Origin: Diogma glabrata
Lineage: Eukaryota; Arthropoda; Insecta; Diptera; Cylindrotomidae
Length of the DNA stretch: 64,000 nucleotides
NCBI GenBank assembly: GCA_963693315.1
Contig: OY856187.1
Coordinates: 47,572,485 to 47,636,484, forward strand
Direction: 5' to 3'
Shown here: one piece after another, positions 26,036 through 41,400 of the stretch
Layout of the letters: every line of letters starts with the position of its first letter
Numbering within the stretch: position 1 is the stretch's first letter
Notes under the pieces: model-generated
The model's input: the letters and a program-made list of their open reading frames with translations, nothing else
What the model was told of the DNA's origin: nothing
Databases searched by the model: none
Translations under genes and position numbers: made by a program

Positions 26036-26559
26036 TTTAAACAAATAAATCAGGTGGATATAAATACCGTGCAAAGTCATAAGACTTGTTTAATTCTTCG
26101 TATACCAAGCTGCACGAAACAGCTGAAGATGCCACTTTTAATGAGTTTAGCGACAACAAAGACATGATTTTTTTTAATTTCTAACAATAAAAGTAAATTA
26201 ATTAATTAAAAATTGTTTCTTTGCAAAGTAAAATTGCTGTTTTTGTAATTCCTTCTATAACTTCCTATAATTTTTTTGGAAATTGTTTTCCCGGACTTGT
26301 CTCAAAACAGAGTTTGACAGTTAATGTTTTGAAGCAAGGCCTTGTTTGTTATGGTGGTGATTTATTTTGGTTTGTTTTAGTGGTGATGTTTTGCAGAGGT
26401 GCCCAGTACTTCTGATTAATTCTGGAACCAAACACCACTGCACCACGGACTTCTGTGGGTACTCGTACGTGTACCAGACATTGTATAGTAGTGATCGTAG
26501 GTAGCTTTCAATATCACCCCTTGCTTCTATTTACAATAAATTATCTGTCTTGATTAGTA

Positions 26560-27330
26560 ATATTTGGTATACAGTCTGAAATGTGGTAGGTTTCCACTGC
26601 ATTCTGCAGTTCGGAGACATTCTTTTGATGGCCGGTGATGTTGCCATGTTTGAGTATTACACCGAGTTGCAGTCTGCTACAGATCGCTACTACCGAGTCT
26701 AACCAGTCTGCTACCGAGCTGCTACAGATCTAATGTGTAAGTGCAATGAAAGGAGTTAGGGAAGGTTTTGAATGGCTGATTCTGGTGTGGCTCTGAAAAT
26801 ATCTAAAGCACAGAGGCACACAACTCTTTGTATTTTTTATAAGAACTGTATGAGTAGGTGTTTGTTTTTTTCGGCCACCACAACCAAAGTAACGTATATA
26901 ATTGTATATGGGATTTTATTAAATGTTGGTGCAACCCAAGGTTTATTCTGAGCCTTAGTTCCCAAGTTTTCAGAAACAAGTTCCTGTATGCAGAGAAAGC
27001 CTGGTTTGCTTTGTACGAGGTATATTTAAGGTACGAGTATAAAGTGAGCCTACTGTCCAGAATCACATATAGGTTCTCAACTGTTTGTATCCATTTGCCG
27101 TTAAATGCAGGGACGGATGAGGGTAGTGTTCAAAATTGAAGTTAATTTTTGTTGGTAAAAACTAGGATATTTGTTGTATCTCCGTCCAATACTGTCTGCG
27201 TTCATTTACCAGAAGTCATGTTTACCTCTCAGTTCTCACTATAACTGCTATATGGGCGCAGCTTATATTGCTGAAGCCAGAATTTTTCAGTGTATTTCGA
27301 AGATCATTAGTCAACCAAAGTAACAGATTG
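26560..27330 (-). pseudogene. LINE RT C-terminal fragment (R1/jockey-like)
   Basis: On the minus strand, PAFNGKWIQTVENLYVILDS (near 27110) is followed by RLTLYSYLKYTSYKANQAFS, then YRNLFLKTWELRLRINLGLH and IKSHIQLYTLLWLWWPK. This is the usual order after the RT domain of R1- or jockey-like LINEs (YLGV-LD--L-F--HL, then TYG---W). Upstream, near 27240-27290, an SCAHIAVIVR-like segment may be the remains of the YADD motif. Downstream, GHITGHQ-like remnants run to about 26600. It is frameshifted at several places and both ends are missing. Confidence 0.6.
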
Positions 27331-27638
27331 TTTCCTCAACTTAAAACAGTCTCTATAGATGCACTGATAGTTACCAATGTATTTCCTATAGTGCGATCGT
27401 AATTTGTGTGATAAGAATAAAATCTGCACATATTGATGATGTGGCCATAGTGTACGTGTTTAAATTTTTCTTAGTGATTGTTTCAGTACTAGATAGCACA
27501 AAAATTCGTATTATCAAAGTATGTTCACACATTATTAAAGTATGCACATAAATGTGTACGAGAGTTCCTCCTATGGTATTTCAATAAGCCCTCAATATCT
27601 TTTACTACTTTATGCAATGCCGTTTTCGTAGGCATGAG

Positions 27639-27691
27639 TTGTACATTCCTCAGAATTAAAACTATTCCTTAGTTTTAATTCTAAGGAATGT
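27639..27691. repeat. Short hairpin
   Basis: GTACATTCCTCAGAATTAAA and its inverse TTTTAATTCTAAGGAATGTA flank a loop of about 8 bases. One mismatch is seen in the stem. Confidence 0.7.
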
Positions 27692-27833
27692 ACGCAAAGC
27701 TGAGGCTGTGAACTTTGGAGATATGGAATAGTGGCAGTCATACCTTTTTGCACGCGGATCAGAAGCGAGTTTGTAAAAGTTACGGAAGTTTCGGACTCGA
27801 ACTGCAGCCGGCAAACATTTTATCGTTCTCCAG

Positions 27834-27858
27834 AGCTCTCTCTCTCTCTCTCTCTCTA
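27834..27858. repeat. (TC)n microsatellite
   Basis: About twelve TC units. Around it (27330-27900) no gene is recognised. Confidence 0.95.
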
Positions 27859-27899
27859 ACTGTTACCTTTTGATCCTCCAAGTTTTTTGTTGTAGTTGG

Positions 27900-30240
27900 T
27901 AAGGGCCGATTAGTACTTCATCGAGTTAGATTTATATAAATAAAACAAAAAATTAACTTTCTCAATATTGTAATCTTTCTGAATTGTTGATTTGCTGTTC
28001 ATAATTTTTTCAACAAGTTGTCAAATTTTAATTAACTGATTCATTTCAAACATCAAAGAGATGAAATGAAACGATAACACACAGAAACAACGATACATGA
28101 CAATCGTCATTTATATTTTTGACATTTTAACAGATATATTTCGATATATTTATTTCGAGTATGCTCAAATGTTTAATTAAAAGTAATTAAATTATTATAC
28201 ATAAAAATAAATAACGCATTTATAAAATGACATTTATTATGCATATAAGCTAATACTTTCTCTCTAAATTATCGTAATTAAATCAAACTTATTAATATTA
28301 ATTAAAATCATAAATTCGTATAATTTAAAATAAATGTTTGGTACAGGTACGTCTGTTACAAAAATTACATAATTATTATGCTCATTATTATGGTTAAGCG
28401 TTTGATGGCTTGATAAATTTGGTATTTAATTGACCCCCTCAAATATACTATTTGTTCGAGCTGCCATATAACATAAAAATTGCAATAAAATAATAATTTG
28501 TGTAACTGGGCCAAAAAGTGTCGATTTTTTGTACGCGTCAGAACTAAAGAAAACAAATAAAGATAAATTCCACAGCGGTCGAAAAAGAATTACTTTGGGA
28601 CCTCTTTTACCATCGCGACCTTACACAGTCGTAACGAAAGAAGAGAAGCAAATTAGTTTTACGCTATTTACTTTTTAGCCCACTTTGGTGTGGTATTCAT
28701 ATCAATTTTATTTTATATCATTTTACCGTATATGGCATAAACATTTTAAATAAATTAAAATTTTTAAAACTATCATCTTACAGTCAATTTTTGACGACAA
28801 ACTTAGTATCCAATTACAAGTATTAAAAAATTCAATAATTATTTAAAGATGATTAATGATGTCGGTTGGAATCACATCAATCGCTATCTGAGGGTAATAA
28901 AACTGAAATATTGCCGATAAAAAAATATAGTTTTCATCATAAAGATAATTGAATTGAATATGTTTTTCTTAATGATATCATATTATGAGAATGGCAAAAT
29001 TGGTTTCGAATTATGTTTATTATTATACGATTACTAACACTTATACAGTAAGGTTGTAATCTGAAATTACAATAGTGTTGACACACTTTGGTAAACATTT
29101 AAAATATACATATAATTTTTATGTGCTATCATCCACTTCCAGTACGAGCAAAACATATTTAAAGAATTCTAAAATATTGTAGACAAATATTTGCTGTCGT
29201 ATTATTTGGAGGGTAGTTGTGAATTTTCCTTGTCTCCCAGACTGCAGTTGTCTTACTCAAAGTTCGGTTGGTTGGCTTTGCGAATAACCGAAAACAACCG
29301 AACTTGATGTCAGAATGATTTAATGCTTCGACATTCCAGCGCACGGAAGTGCTTTGTGAATCTATTGAATGTTGATTACAACTGGCATTTATATTTAAAG
29401 AAATAAAGCATTCGTGTCAACTGTCAATATTAAGATTCAGTATGATAAAAATATCAGCTATGCTCTCTTGAGCATCTCCTAGGGATCATAACTTGATCAA
29501 TTGGATTTTCACGTTACTTCACGTTATTTTTCGTTGACTCAATGAACAATTTATTGATACTATAAAAACATTTGTATGATGAACTTTTATTTTTTTCAGT
29601 GTAATTTTAATGCTACGAGATCGGAGGGTTAGCTCGTTGCTAAGCCCTTATTTTAATAATGAGTCACGTTTTGATGATTTAGTAATATTTTGAGGTTTTC
29701 TGAACAATCAATCTAATACATGTTTATATCTACCAAAGCCGACAGATTTAGTTGATTCTTCATGATGTAGAGCATTATTGAGCAGTATTCCAATTTTCAA
29801 CCTTTCCTACATCATGTAAGTCTGTTTGTGTTACTTAAGGAGCAACGGTTTGAACTAAAAAAAAGTCCAAGCGGCACGTATATCCGCTAGAAATAGGTAG
29901 ATTTCGAGATCAGACAGTTTTGTGTGCCAGTAGAATCTGATGTATCAGATTAGTTTAAACAACACAAACTAATTTCAAACATATATCGAACAAATTTTAA
30001 AAAGAAAATTAGCCACATATAAGCAAAACTATATCTATCCAATTTTGCAACAAACAAATATCAAATCTACCACCGAACATGTGTGTGACAATTTATGACA
30101 CAAACCTACGCTATATCATATGTCGTCCAATTACTGCAAAATATCAAAATAGTTTATTTCTAAGAAAAAAAATTAATTTCTTCTATTCAAACCTTTTTAT
30201 TTTTTTTTCATTGACTGTTATAAGGTTTTTGGAAATTGTA
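27900..30240. other. Gene-free AT-rich stretch
   Basis: No ORF with family likeness and no paired terminal repeats. A TTTTTTCAGTGTAA motif at about 29596 looks like one end of the MITE type seen at 37070-37521, but its partner is not found. Some parts (28560-28640, 29600-29960) are less AT-rich and could hold non-coding exons; nothing supports a call. Confidence 0.45.
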
Positions 30241-30244
30241 GTTA

Positions 30245-33710
<3,466 letters not shown>

Positions 33711-33800
33711 TAAAGTATGCTACAGACCTACAATCAATTTGTCAATCAATTCGAAAACGAAAATAAACGAAATAAAATTTAGTGTAAAAATTCCCTAAAT

Positions 33801-33808
33801 TTTATATC
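33801..33808. repeat. 8-bp target duplication of the hAT element (left copy)
   Basis: TTTATATC immediately precedes the CAGAGGCG end. The identical octamer immediately follows the other end at 42425-42432. Confidence 0.93.
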
Positions 33809-33860
33809 CAGAGGCGTAGCTAGGGGGGGGCGGGGGGGGGCGGTCCGCCCCGGGTGTCAC

Positions 33861-34473
33861 CCGTTTTGGGGTGACACCCGAACGTAAAAAACTTAAACAA
33901 ACCATCACAATGTTTTCAACGATAAATCACTTCGAAACCGTTTTGGGGTGACACCCGAACGTAAAAAACTTAAACAAACCATCACAATGTTTTCAACGAT
34001 AAATCACTTCGAAACCGTTTTGGGGTGACACCCGAACGTAAAAAACTTAAACAAACCATCACATGTTTTCAACGATAAATCACTTCGAAACCGTTTTGGG
34101 GTGACACCCGAACGTAAAAAACTTAAACAAACCATCACAATGTTTTCAATGATAAATCACTTCGAAACCGTTTTGGGGTGACACCCGAACGTAAAAAACA
34201 TAAACAAACCATCACAATGTTTTCAACGATAAATCACTTCGAAACCGTTTTGGGGTGACACCCGAACGTAAACAACTTAAACAAACCATCACAATGTTTT
34301 CAACGATAAATCACTTCGAAACCGTTTTGGGGTGACACCCGAACGTAAAAAACTTAAACAAACCATCACATGTTTTCAACGATAAATCACTTCGAAACCG
34401 TTTTGGGGTGACACCCGAACGTAAAAAACTTAAACAAACCATCACATGTTTTCAACGATAAATCACTTAGAAA
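33861..34473. repeat. Eight 76-77-bp repeats inside the hAT left end
   Basis: Units start with CCGTTTTGGGGTGACACCCG at 33861, 33938, 34015, 34091, 34168, 34245, 34322 and 34398 and are nearly identical (single-base changes; one-base deletions in three). Each holds a GGGGTGACACCC motif that also occurs, inverted, in the element's terminal blocks. At 33851-33880, CGGGTGTCACCC and GGGTGACACCCG form a hairpin. Confidence 0.95.
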
Positions 34474-35139
34474 CCATTTTAACCAGGTTATCCATATAAT
34501 TTTAATTTATAAATTGTGATAACTTATAAATGTGTCCCATAAATGTGTTATTGGTTCAAAAAGAATCTATTCTACTTTTTAAAATTTTTGAGTTATTACG
34601 TGAAATAAAATTTTAACAATATTAATCGAATCAACATGTTGAGCATTGAATCCCATCACCACAATTACTCAATAGCTTTGAATATTCCTATAGATACCAT
34701 ATTGACCGTTTTTTACGATATATTATTTAGTATGCAAGCATGATTATTTAATGACCAGGTCTGAAAACACATATGCTGAATAATGTATAGGAAAAGTGGT
34801 TTACGTCGATAATGTGGCACCCTTTGTCGATAGGGTGGCACCCTTGAGTTACAATGTCTCTATTCCAAAATTATTTCTAAAATATCCGCTTAACCTTACT
34901 ACCTAATATATGTTTTACATTTCAAACAAATTAATTGCAAACACCTAAGGAAACTAACAAACAATCAAATTACCGTGTTTGTAAATGATCTCAAATTTTT
35001 TTTCCTTTATCTTGAAACTCAAAGAATAAATTGAAATAGATCGTTTTTCAATGGACACAAAAATAATTACTGTGGAATAAAATGGCAGTTATGCAATTAC
35101 TGCAGTTTTGCAAATTTTTGTAGGTTGATACATACTCAT

Positions 35140-35640
35140 ACTGTTTGTTTTCAGTTTTATATATTTATATATTTGAATTAAATGAAAGTTTATCATTTAA
35201 AATTACATTTTGTTGTGTTTTAAATCCCTTGGAAATTTCAAACTCATCAAGTGATTCTTTTAAAGATCCTTGGCTACATAAATGTAAAGCCTTCAATTTT
35301 TTTTTTAAAAGTGGTGTAGCTATTGTTATTAACTATGTAAATGGTTTGCAAAAATAAACTTTAAATTTTGTTTATTTTTCTTCTTAGGCAAGTATTCCTT
35401 AAATCAGTCTTTAAAACATTTTCCGGTTTTCCCGATGTAAAATTTTTCACAAAAATCACATTCAATTTTGTAAATTATTGAGCATGATTCTAATTGGATA
35501 TTTAATTTTGGTTTCAATTCTTTATATAAAATATCTTTTAGGATTTCATACTTATATTTTTTTAAATAGTTCCTTATAATATTAGGCTATGATTTGTATA
35601 TTCCATTTTATCAAATATTATTTAATATAAGTTGTTACAA
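35140..35640 (-). pseudogene. Penelope-like element C-terminus with GIY-YIG motif
   Basis: Minus strand near 35490-35395 reads SIIYKIECDFCEKFYIGKTG, then KCFKD, a stop, and FKEYL. YKIECDFCEKFYIG-TG is the start of the GIY-YIG endonuclease domain with the preceding Cys pair, as in Penelope-like elements. Further on, 35290-35160 reads a SQGSLKESLDEFEISKGFKT, then VILNDKLSFNS tail, in place of the usual ending of these proteins. It lacks the RT. It lies inside the hAT element but outside its transposase relic, so it inserted there or was captured. Confidence 0.75.
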
Positions 35641-35847
35641 GGAAATTTAAATAAATTAATTTTCTTGGCGGTGTATTTAGTCGTTAACACAGTGTACTTA
35701 TTATGAACTATGTACCTATTATGTATCCTACAAATATATTTAGAATTAATGCTTTGCTGTTACCTATACTATAATTAAAAATATTTTTTTAGATTTCGTT
35801 TAGCAAATATCCCAAAAAATAAATATGCCACGAGGAGTTCATACTTT

Positions 35848-38458
35848 TTAAAGAAAAAGTTGGTTCCAGCAGAGAAAGACCAAATCTATAAATATGTTAC
35901 AAAACCCGATGATATCCAAGGTTCATCAAAAGAAACTGATTATCACGTTGATGCAACGAATGTTTCAGAGAATATTGGCTCATCTTCGGAAAGTAACAGC
36001 AACAATACAGAATTAATAATGATAACCTATGATGACGAATTAGAAAGGAATAATGAAAATGACAGTGATAATGCCGCTAATGCTTCTACTATCGAAGACA
36101 GTATTTGCATGGGTGAATCACTTCAGGACTTAAGAGATGTATCACATTGGAATATACTCGTCTCTGGTAATGTTCGCATTGAAATCATAAAAAAAGAAAG
36201 TGAACATTTTCAAAATAGAGAAGGGTCGTTTGTTACTGTATCAAGACACGGGTTAGACATAAAAGGTGATGTTCGCCATCTTTCTAAAGAATGGTTTTAT
36301 AAAATGATGAATAATGGTAAAAAAATTCTACTGGTAATGGATTGTTTATTCTCCTGTAAATAATAACTTGCGTCCTGTATTGCTTCTGTTGTCGTGTATT
36401 TGCTGTCACCAATAATAATAATACAAAATCAACATTTACTACTGGATATCAGAAGCGGTGGAAACTAAATCCCAAAGTGGCCGAGCATGAAACTTCAAAT
36501 GAACATCTGGAGAATTTTGAAAAGTGGAAAACTTTGGAAATGAGGTTAAAAATTCACAAAACGATACGAGACGCAGCCTTGCAATTAATATATAATAAAA
36601 AACAGAAGTCGAAACATCTTTTATCAAGATTATTGGATATAACTTTGTTTTTATCTAAACAAAACCCAGCATTTCATGGACATGGTGAAGGACAAAGTTC
36701 TTCAAATAAAGGCAATTTCTTAGAACTAACCAAACTATTGTCAAAGTATGATGTAGTGTTAAAAGAACACATTTTGAATTTGGAGCATGGTAAATCACCA
36801 AAAGTATCATATTTATCACCAGATATACAAAATGAGTTCATAAATGTTTTAGCGATCCACGTAAAGTTTAAGCTTGTCAACGAAATTAAATCGGATAAAT
36901 ATTTTGGAATTATGTTTGATAGCACACCTGACATTTCACTTATTGATCATATGTCAGAAGTGATTCGTTATGTGAAAATTGATGGTAGTAAAGTGGAAAT
37001 CAAGGAAGTATTCCTTGAATTTTTTCCTTTACGTGGAAAAAAGCCGCTGATTAAGCGATGAAATTCTTACACTGAAAAAAAAATTGAAGTAATGATAACC
37101 TCATCTCGAAGATGGCAGTTTATTATTCATGCAAAGAAAAGATATTTACAAACAATTTCACCGTGATTGGGACAACTACTCAGTACTCAGTAACATTTTC
37201 CTGATAACAGAATGAGGTGTAATTAAAATATAAAGTGCTATCCAATATAACAGTAGTTGAATAAAGTTAATAACTATTTCCATGAAAACATATTTCTTTG
37301 GCCTTATATCATGAATTTTTCATTTTAAAATTTAAGTATTTGAGATTAATTGAACTATATTTTATTTTCACATAAATATTTCATGTGATTGTCTCAACTG
37401 CATCGGCTTATAATTGTACGGTTGTTGAATCAATCTCGTATTTCGATTCGCCATATCTGCCCGCACGGTGAGGTTGAGACAACTGCATTTCGATTGGAAA
37501 TAGGACATGTTTTTTTCAGTGTAAAAATCTTGAAAATGATGGTATAGACGTTATGAATTGTTACTCCCAAAGGTTATGATAATGCAGCTGTTATGAGTAG
37601 TATACATGGAGAAGTGCAAGCTATTATTAAAGCAAAAAATAACAAAGCAATTTTTGTGGGCTGCAAAGATCATTCAATTAATTTATACGGCCAACACTCG
37701 TCAGTGGAAGCCATTTTTACATGTTTTTCTGCTTCGACTAGCCGCTGGGAAGTACTTGCTAAACACAACAAAGCAACTGTTAAAATACTCTTAACAGCGC
37801 ATTGGAGTGCTCATTATGCTGCAGTAAAAGTATTGGCCGAAAACTTTGATGGGATTGTGGCTGAAATTGAGAAGTTAAGTGATCAACAAGAAAATGTAGA
37901 CACTAGAGGCGCTGCACAGAACCTTATCAATGCAGCATGTGATTTTTCGTTTCTTTGCTATCTTTTGTTTTGGAATGATATTCTAAGAGAAATAACATCT
38001 GTGCTCAGATTGGATTGCAAAGCACGGGCTTGAATATTGATCGATTAGCTACAAAAATAGAGTCAATTCATAACGAAGTCTCATTGTAGAAGAGGCAATA
38101 GATCTTGCTGCGAAAAAATCGGAAGACTATGACATTCCAATGGAAAGCCGAATTCGTCATAAAAACGCAAAAAACGAACGGGTGGTGAGTTTGCACCTGA
38201 TGTTGGACTGACACTGAGAGCTTAACTTAAAAAGGACATGTTGGAATGTCTTGACCGATTCAGTGTTGAGCTCCGAACTAGACTGAAGTCAGTTCAAGAT
38301 TTAGCTTCATTGTTCGAGGTTGTGCAGACAAACACTTAGCTTTTGGCGAACAGTGAAGAGTTAAAATTATCGGTATCAAAATTTACTGGTTTTTATGATG
38401 CGGTATTGGCAACAGAACTCCTCATAGAGATACAAAGGGTGAGGAGGCATTTAAAAGC
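35848..38458 (+). pseudogene. hAT transposase, TTF zinc finger/DUF4371 (ZMYM1-like), broken
   Basis: The N-terminal frame (35848-36363) is acidic, then reads WNILVSGNVRIEIIKKESEH, FQNREGSFVTVSR and a SKEWFYKMMNNGKK block. This is followed by a damaged zinc-finger region (two stops at 36361). The next frame (from about 36433) gives GYQKRWKLNPKVAEHETSNE, an AALQLIYNKKQ segment and a KYFGIMFDSTPDIS block (the first catalytic Asp in this group). A MITE splits the frame at 37068. It resumes at 37524 with NLENDGIDVMNC and AVMSSIHGEVQAII, CKDHSINLYGQ and LTAHWSAHYAAVKVL. After 38033 it is frameshifted to VRRHLKAR near 38450. The dimerisation domain lies beyond the LINE at 42115. Confidence 0.85.
37070..37521. 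mobile_element. MITE with CACTGAAAAAA ends and TA duplication
   Basis: CACTGAAAAAA at 37070 and TTTTTTCAGTG ending at 37521 are inverted, and TA flanks both (37068-37069, 37522-37523). Removing the insert rejoins the hAT transposase reading at an EIL-K-NLENDG position. No ORF. The ends are of Tc1/mariner style. Confidence 0.88.
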
Positions 38459-38490
38459 CCGCAGGAGGGATCGATTTTGATCGATTATGA

Positions 38491-38498
38491 TCAATGTT
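38491..38498. repeat. Candidate target duplication of the LINE (left copy)
   Basis: TCAATGTT here and at 42107-42114, just past the LINE's A-tail and a GCGG tetranucleotide. Only 8 bp and an untidy right side, so tentative. Confidence 0.55.
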
Positions 38499-41400
38499 GA
38501 TCTACGGGTCTGACTACCCTGCGTACTCCAGTCCCTGCCATTGACATATGAGTTAGCGTGAGATATCACATACCACTGGCAATGGCAGGAGATGTCATTA
38601 GCCAAGATGATATCTTAGGGTGCTGGCGGACGAACTTTAATTAGTCAACGGCAGCACTTCCAGTCTTAGCTGGGAAGCGTTCCGTAGCGGTACCGCTCAT
38701 TAGCTCTTCCGAGGAATCGAACCAACACGTAGTTATGTGTGGGCTTTGTGCCTCGATTGAGGTGGTGGGCGGTGCGTCTGGGGTGCGCTGCATCAGCTGG
38801 ATTATTGGCATTTAGTTTTGTTTTGTTTTCTGCAAATTTCTCACAATTTGTTTTTCACTTATTATTTTGTTATTATTTCTTCATCTTATCATGAAATATT
38901 GGCATATGTCATATTTTGTAGTATGATAGGATTTTTTACTTAGTTATGCATTTTAAAATAAAACAGAAAAAAATAAAATAAACATTTTGATATATATATA
39001 TGGCAGTACAACCGAAAAAAAATAAGTCTGCAAGTGGTAAAGCAAATTTGCGCAATCCACCCGCCCATAAAGCGGCATGTCCACGGAATTTGCAGGGACA
39101 AAACATATATGAATCAATAAAAAATTTTAAAATACATGTTCAAAACATCTGCGGATTGAACGCTAACCATGACCACGTGCAACATCATCTTGAGCACGAC
39201 AAACCGAACATTCTATTCCTTACAGAAACACAAGTTTCTGAAAATTTTCTCTTTATAGAATCGCTTAATTCCAAATATAGGCTCGAATCAGCTTTCAAAC
39301 TCCATCAGGGCGTATGCGCATTCATTCATGAGAGTGTAGCGTACACGCGCTTTCCAAATTTTGAACTACACGGTGACGGCTTCAATACAATGGTTTTAAA
39401 GATTTGTCTTCCAGAAATGACTTTTTTTACAATAGCTTTATACCGGTCCCCCAACAAACGTAACCCAAACTTTTTTAATATACTGACAAAAATTATGGAC
39501 GAGATTAGAGCAAAGTCCCCTAATTGTGAAGTTATCGTTACCGGTGACTTCAACGTCCACAACAAATCATGGTTGGAATTCTCCAAATCGACCGACGATG
39601 TTGACAATAGTGGAAAACTGGCAGAAATTTTTGCCGCGTCTCAGGGCCTATTCCAAATTGTTAAAAGCCCGACTTTCACTCCCCGTAATGGCGGTGATAA
39701 TAGTTTTCTACTAGATCTCTATCTTACCACAATGCCAGATATTACGAGTGTCGATGTTGCGAAAGGTAGTATTGGAAATTCTGATCATTATTTAATCTCA
39801 TCAGTTATCAAAACTGATTTACTTAAAACTACAGCTCCCAAACCCCGTAAAATATTTCACTACTCAAAAATGGATAAGAGTGGTCTTCAAAATTTTTTCC
39901 ATGGTTTCCCTTTCGACCGTCATTGTTTTTACACTGACAATGTAAATGTTTCTGCTCAAAACTTTACAGAAACCATCCAATTTGCTATCAATAAATTTGT
40001 CCCTTTCTCCATAGTAAAACCCAAACAAAAATACTTGTATTCGAAAGCTGCCAAAACGGCACTTAGAAACAAACGTAGATCATTTAATATTTGGATTCAT
40101 AACAAAACTCCCACTAATCGATCCCAATATCTAAAGGCCAACAAAATATCTAATCAGATTATCTCAAACGAAAAGTCCGAAATTGACAGAGCGAAAGCCT
40201 CAAAACTTACGTCTATGTCTGTTTCTGACAAGAGTTTCTACAGTGCCATTAATTCTTTAAATTCTGGTACAAAATTCTCTATTCCCCCTATTATTGATGG
40301 TGATTTAATCGTCAATGATCCCGCAAGAAAAGCTAACTTGTTCGCTGAACGCTTTGCTCTGAACTCCACTGTTTTGGAAACTCCTAAAGAAATACCCCAA
40401 ATCCAGTCTTCAGGAGTTAATATGAATGAACTTCACTTCAAACCCAAAATAGTCGCTAAACTTTTAAAGGGGTTAAACATCAACAAAGCATCAGGAATGG
40501 ACAATATTCCACCCATTATTTTAAAAACCTTTTCCAAAGAACTTGCACCAACTTTAACTAAAATATTCTACCAATCCTACAAATCTGGTATATTTCCCTC
40601 GTGCTGGAAGTTGGCAAAGGTCCAGCCCGTCCCCAAAAAGGGACCAAAATCCGATATCTCAAATTATAGGCCAATAGCTTTACTATCGGTCCTATCCAAA
40701 GTCTATGAGCATTATATTAATACACATATTTCAAAATTTCTGGAAGAAAATCATTTAATATCCGACAGCCAATACGGTTTTCGAAACAAAAGATCAACTA
40801 CCGATCTATTAAACTATGTAGCGCATTGTTGGAACAGCATACTTGATAAAGGTGGTGAAACATACGTTATCGCTTTAGACATCTCCAAGGCATTCGATCG
40901 AGTCTGGCATGCCAACTTAATCAACAAGCTCGTTGCGTATGGTTTTCATCCCAATGTTGTGAAGCTGATTCAAAATTTTCTATCCGACCGATACATTTCG
41001 GTAACCTTAGACGGATATTCTTCTGAGTCTAAACTAATTAACGCTGGTGTACCCCAAGGCTCAGTATTGTCCCCAACCCTATTTTTGATTTATATCAACG
41101 AATTGTTGAAAATCACCAGCAACCCAATAAATAGTTTTGCAGACGATAGTACTCTGCACAAGTCGTTCGAGCCCCTTCCTTCAAAAGGTAAAATGCACGA
41201 ACGAATTAATCCTGCCCGGAGAGACGCTGCCATAAACGTGAACAAAGACCTGAATAAAGTCGCCGACTGGGGTGACCAAAACCTTGTCAATTTCAACTCC
41301 ACCAAAACACAGCTGTTGATTGTTTCCAGATTAAAGACCGAGTTCCCCAAAGATATTTTATTTAGTATGTGTGATGAACCAATAGGTGAATGTAAAAACA

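Noticed and set aside
27639..27691. microRNA precursor
   Set aside because: The stem is short with no sign of conservation; hairpins of this kind occur at many transposon ends here.
29590..29604. Right end of a CACTGAAAAAA-type MITE
   Set aside because: No matching left end was found upstream, so no element could be defined; a similar orphan end lies at about 7753.
33861..34473. CRISPR-like regular repeats
   Set aside because: Units are contiguous without spacers, and the context is a eukaryotic hAT element.
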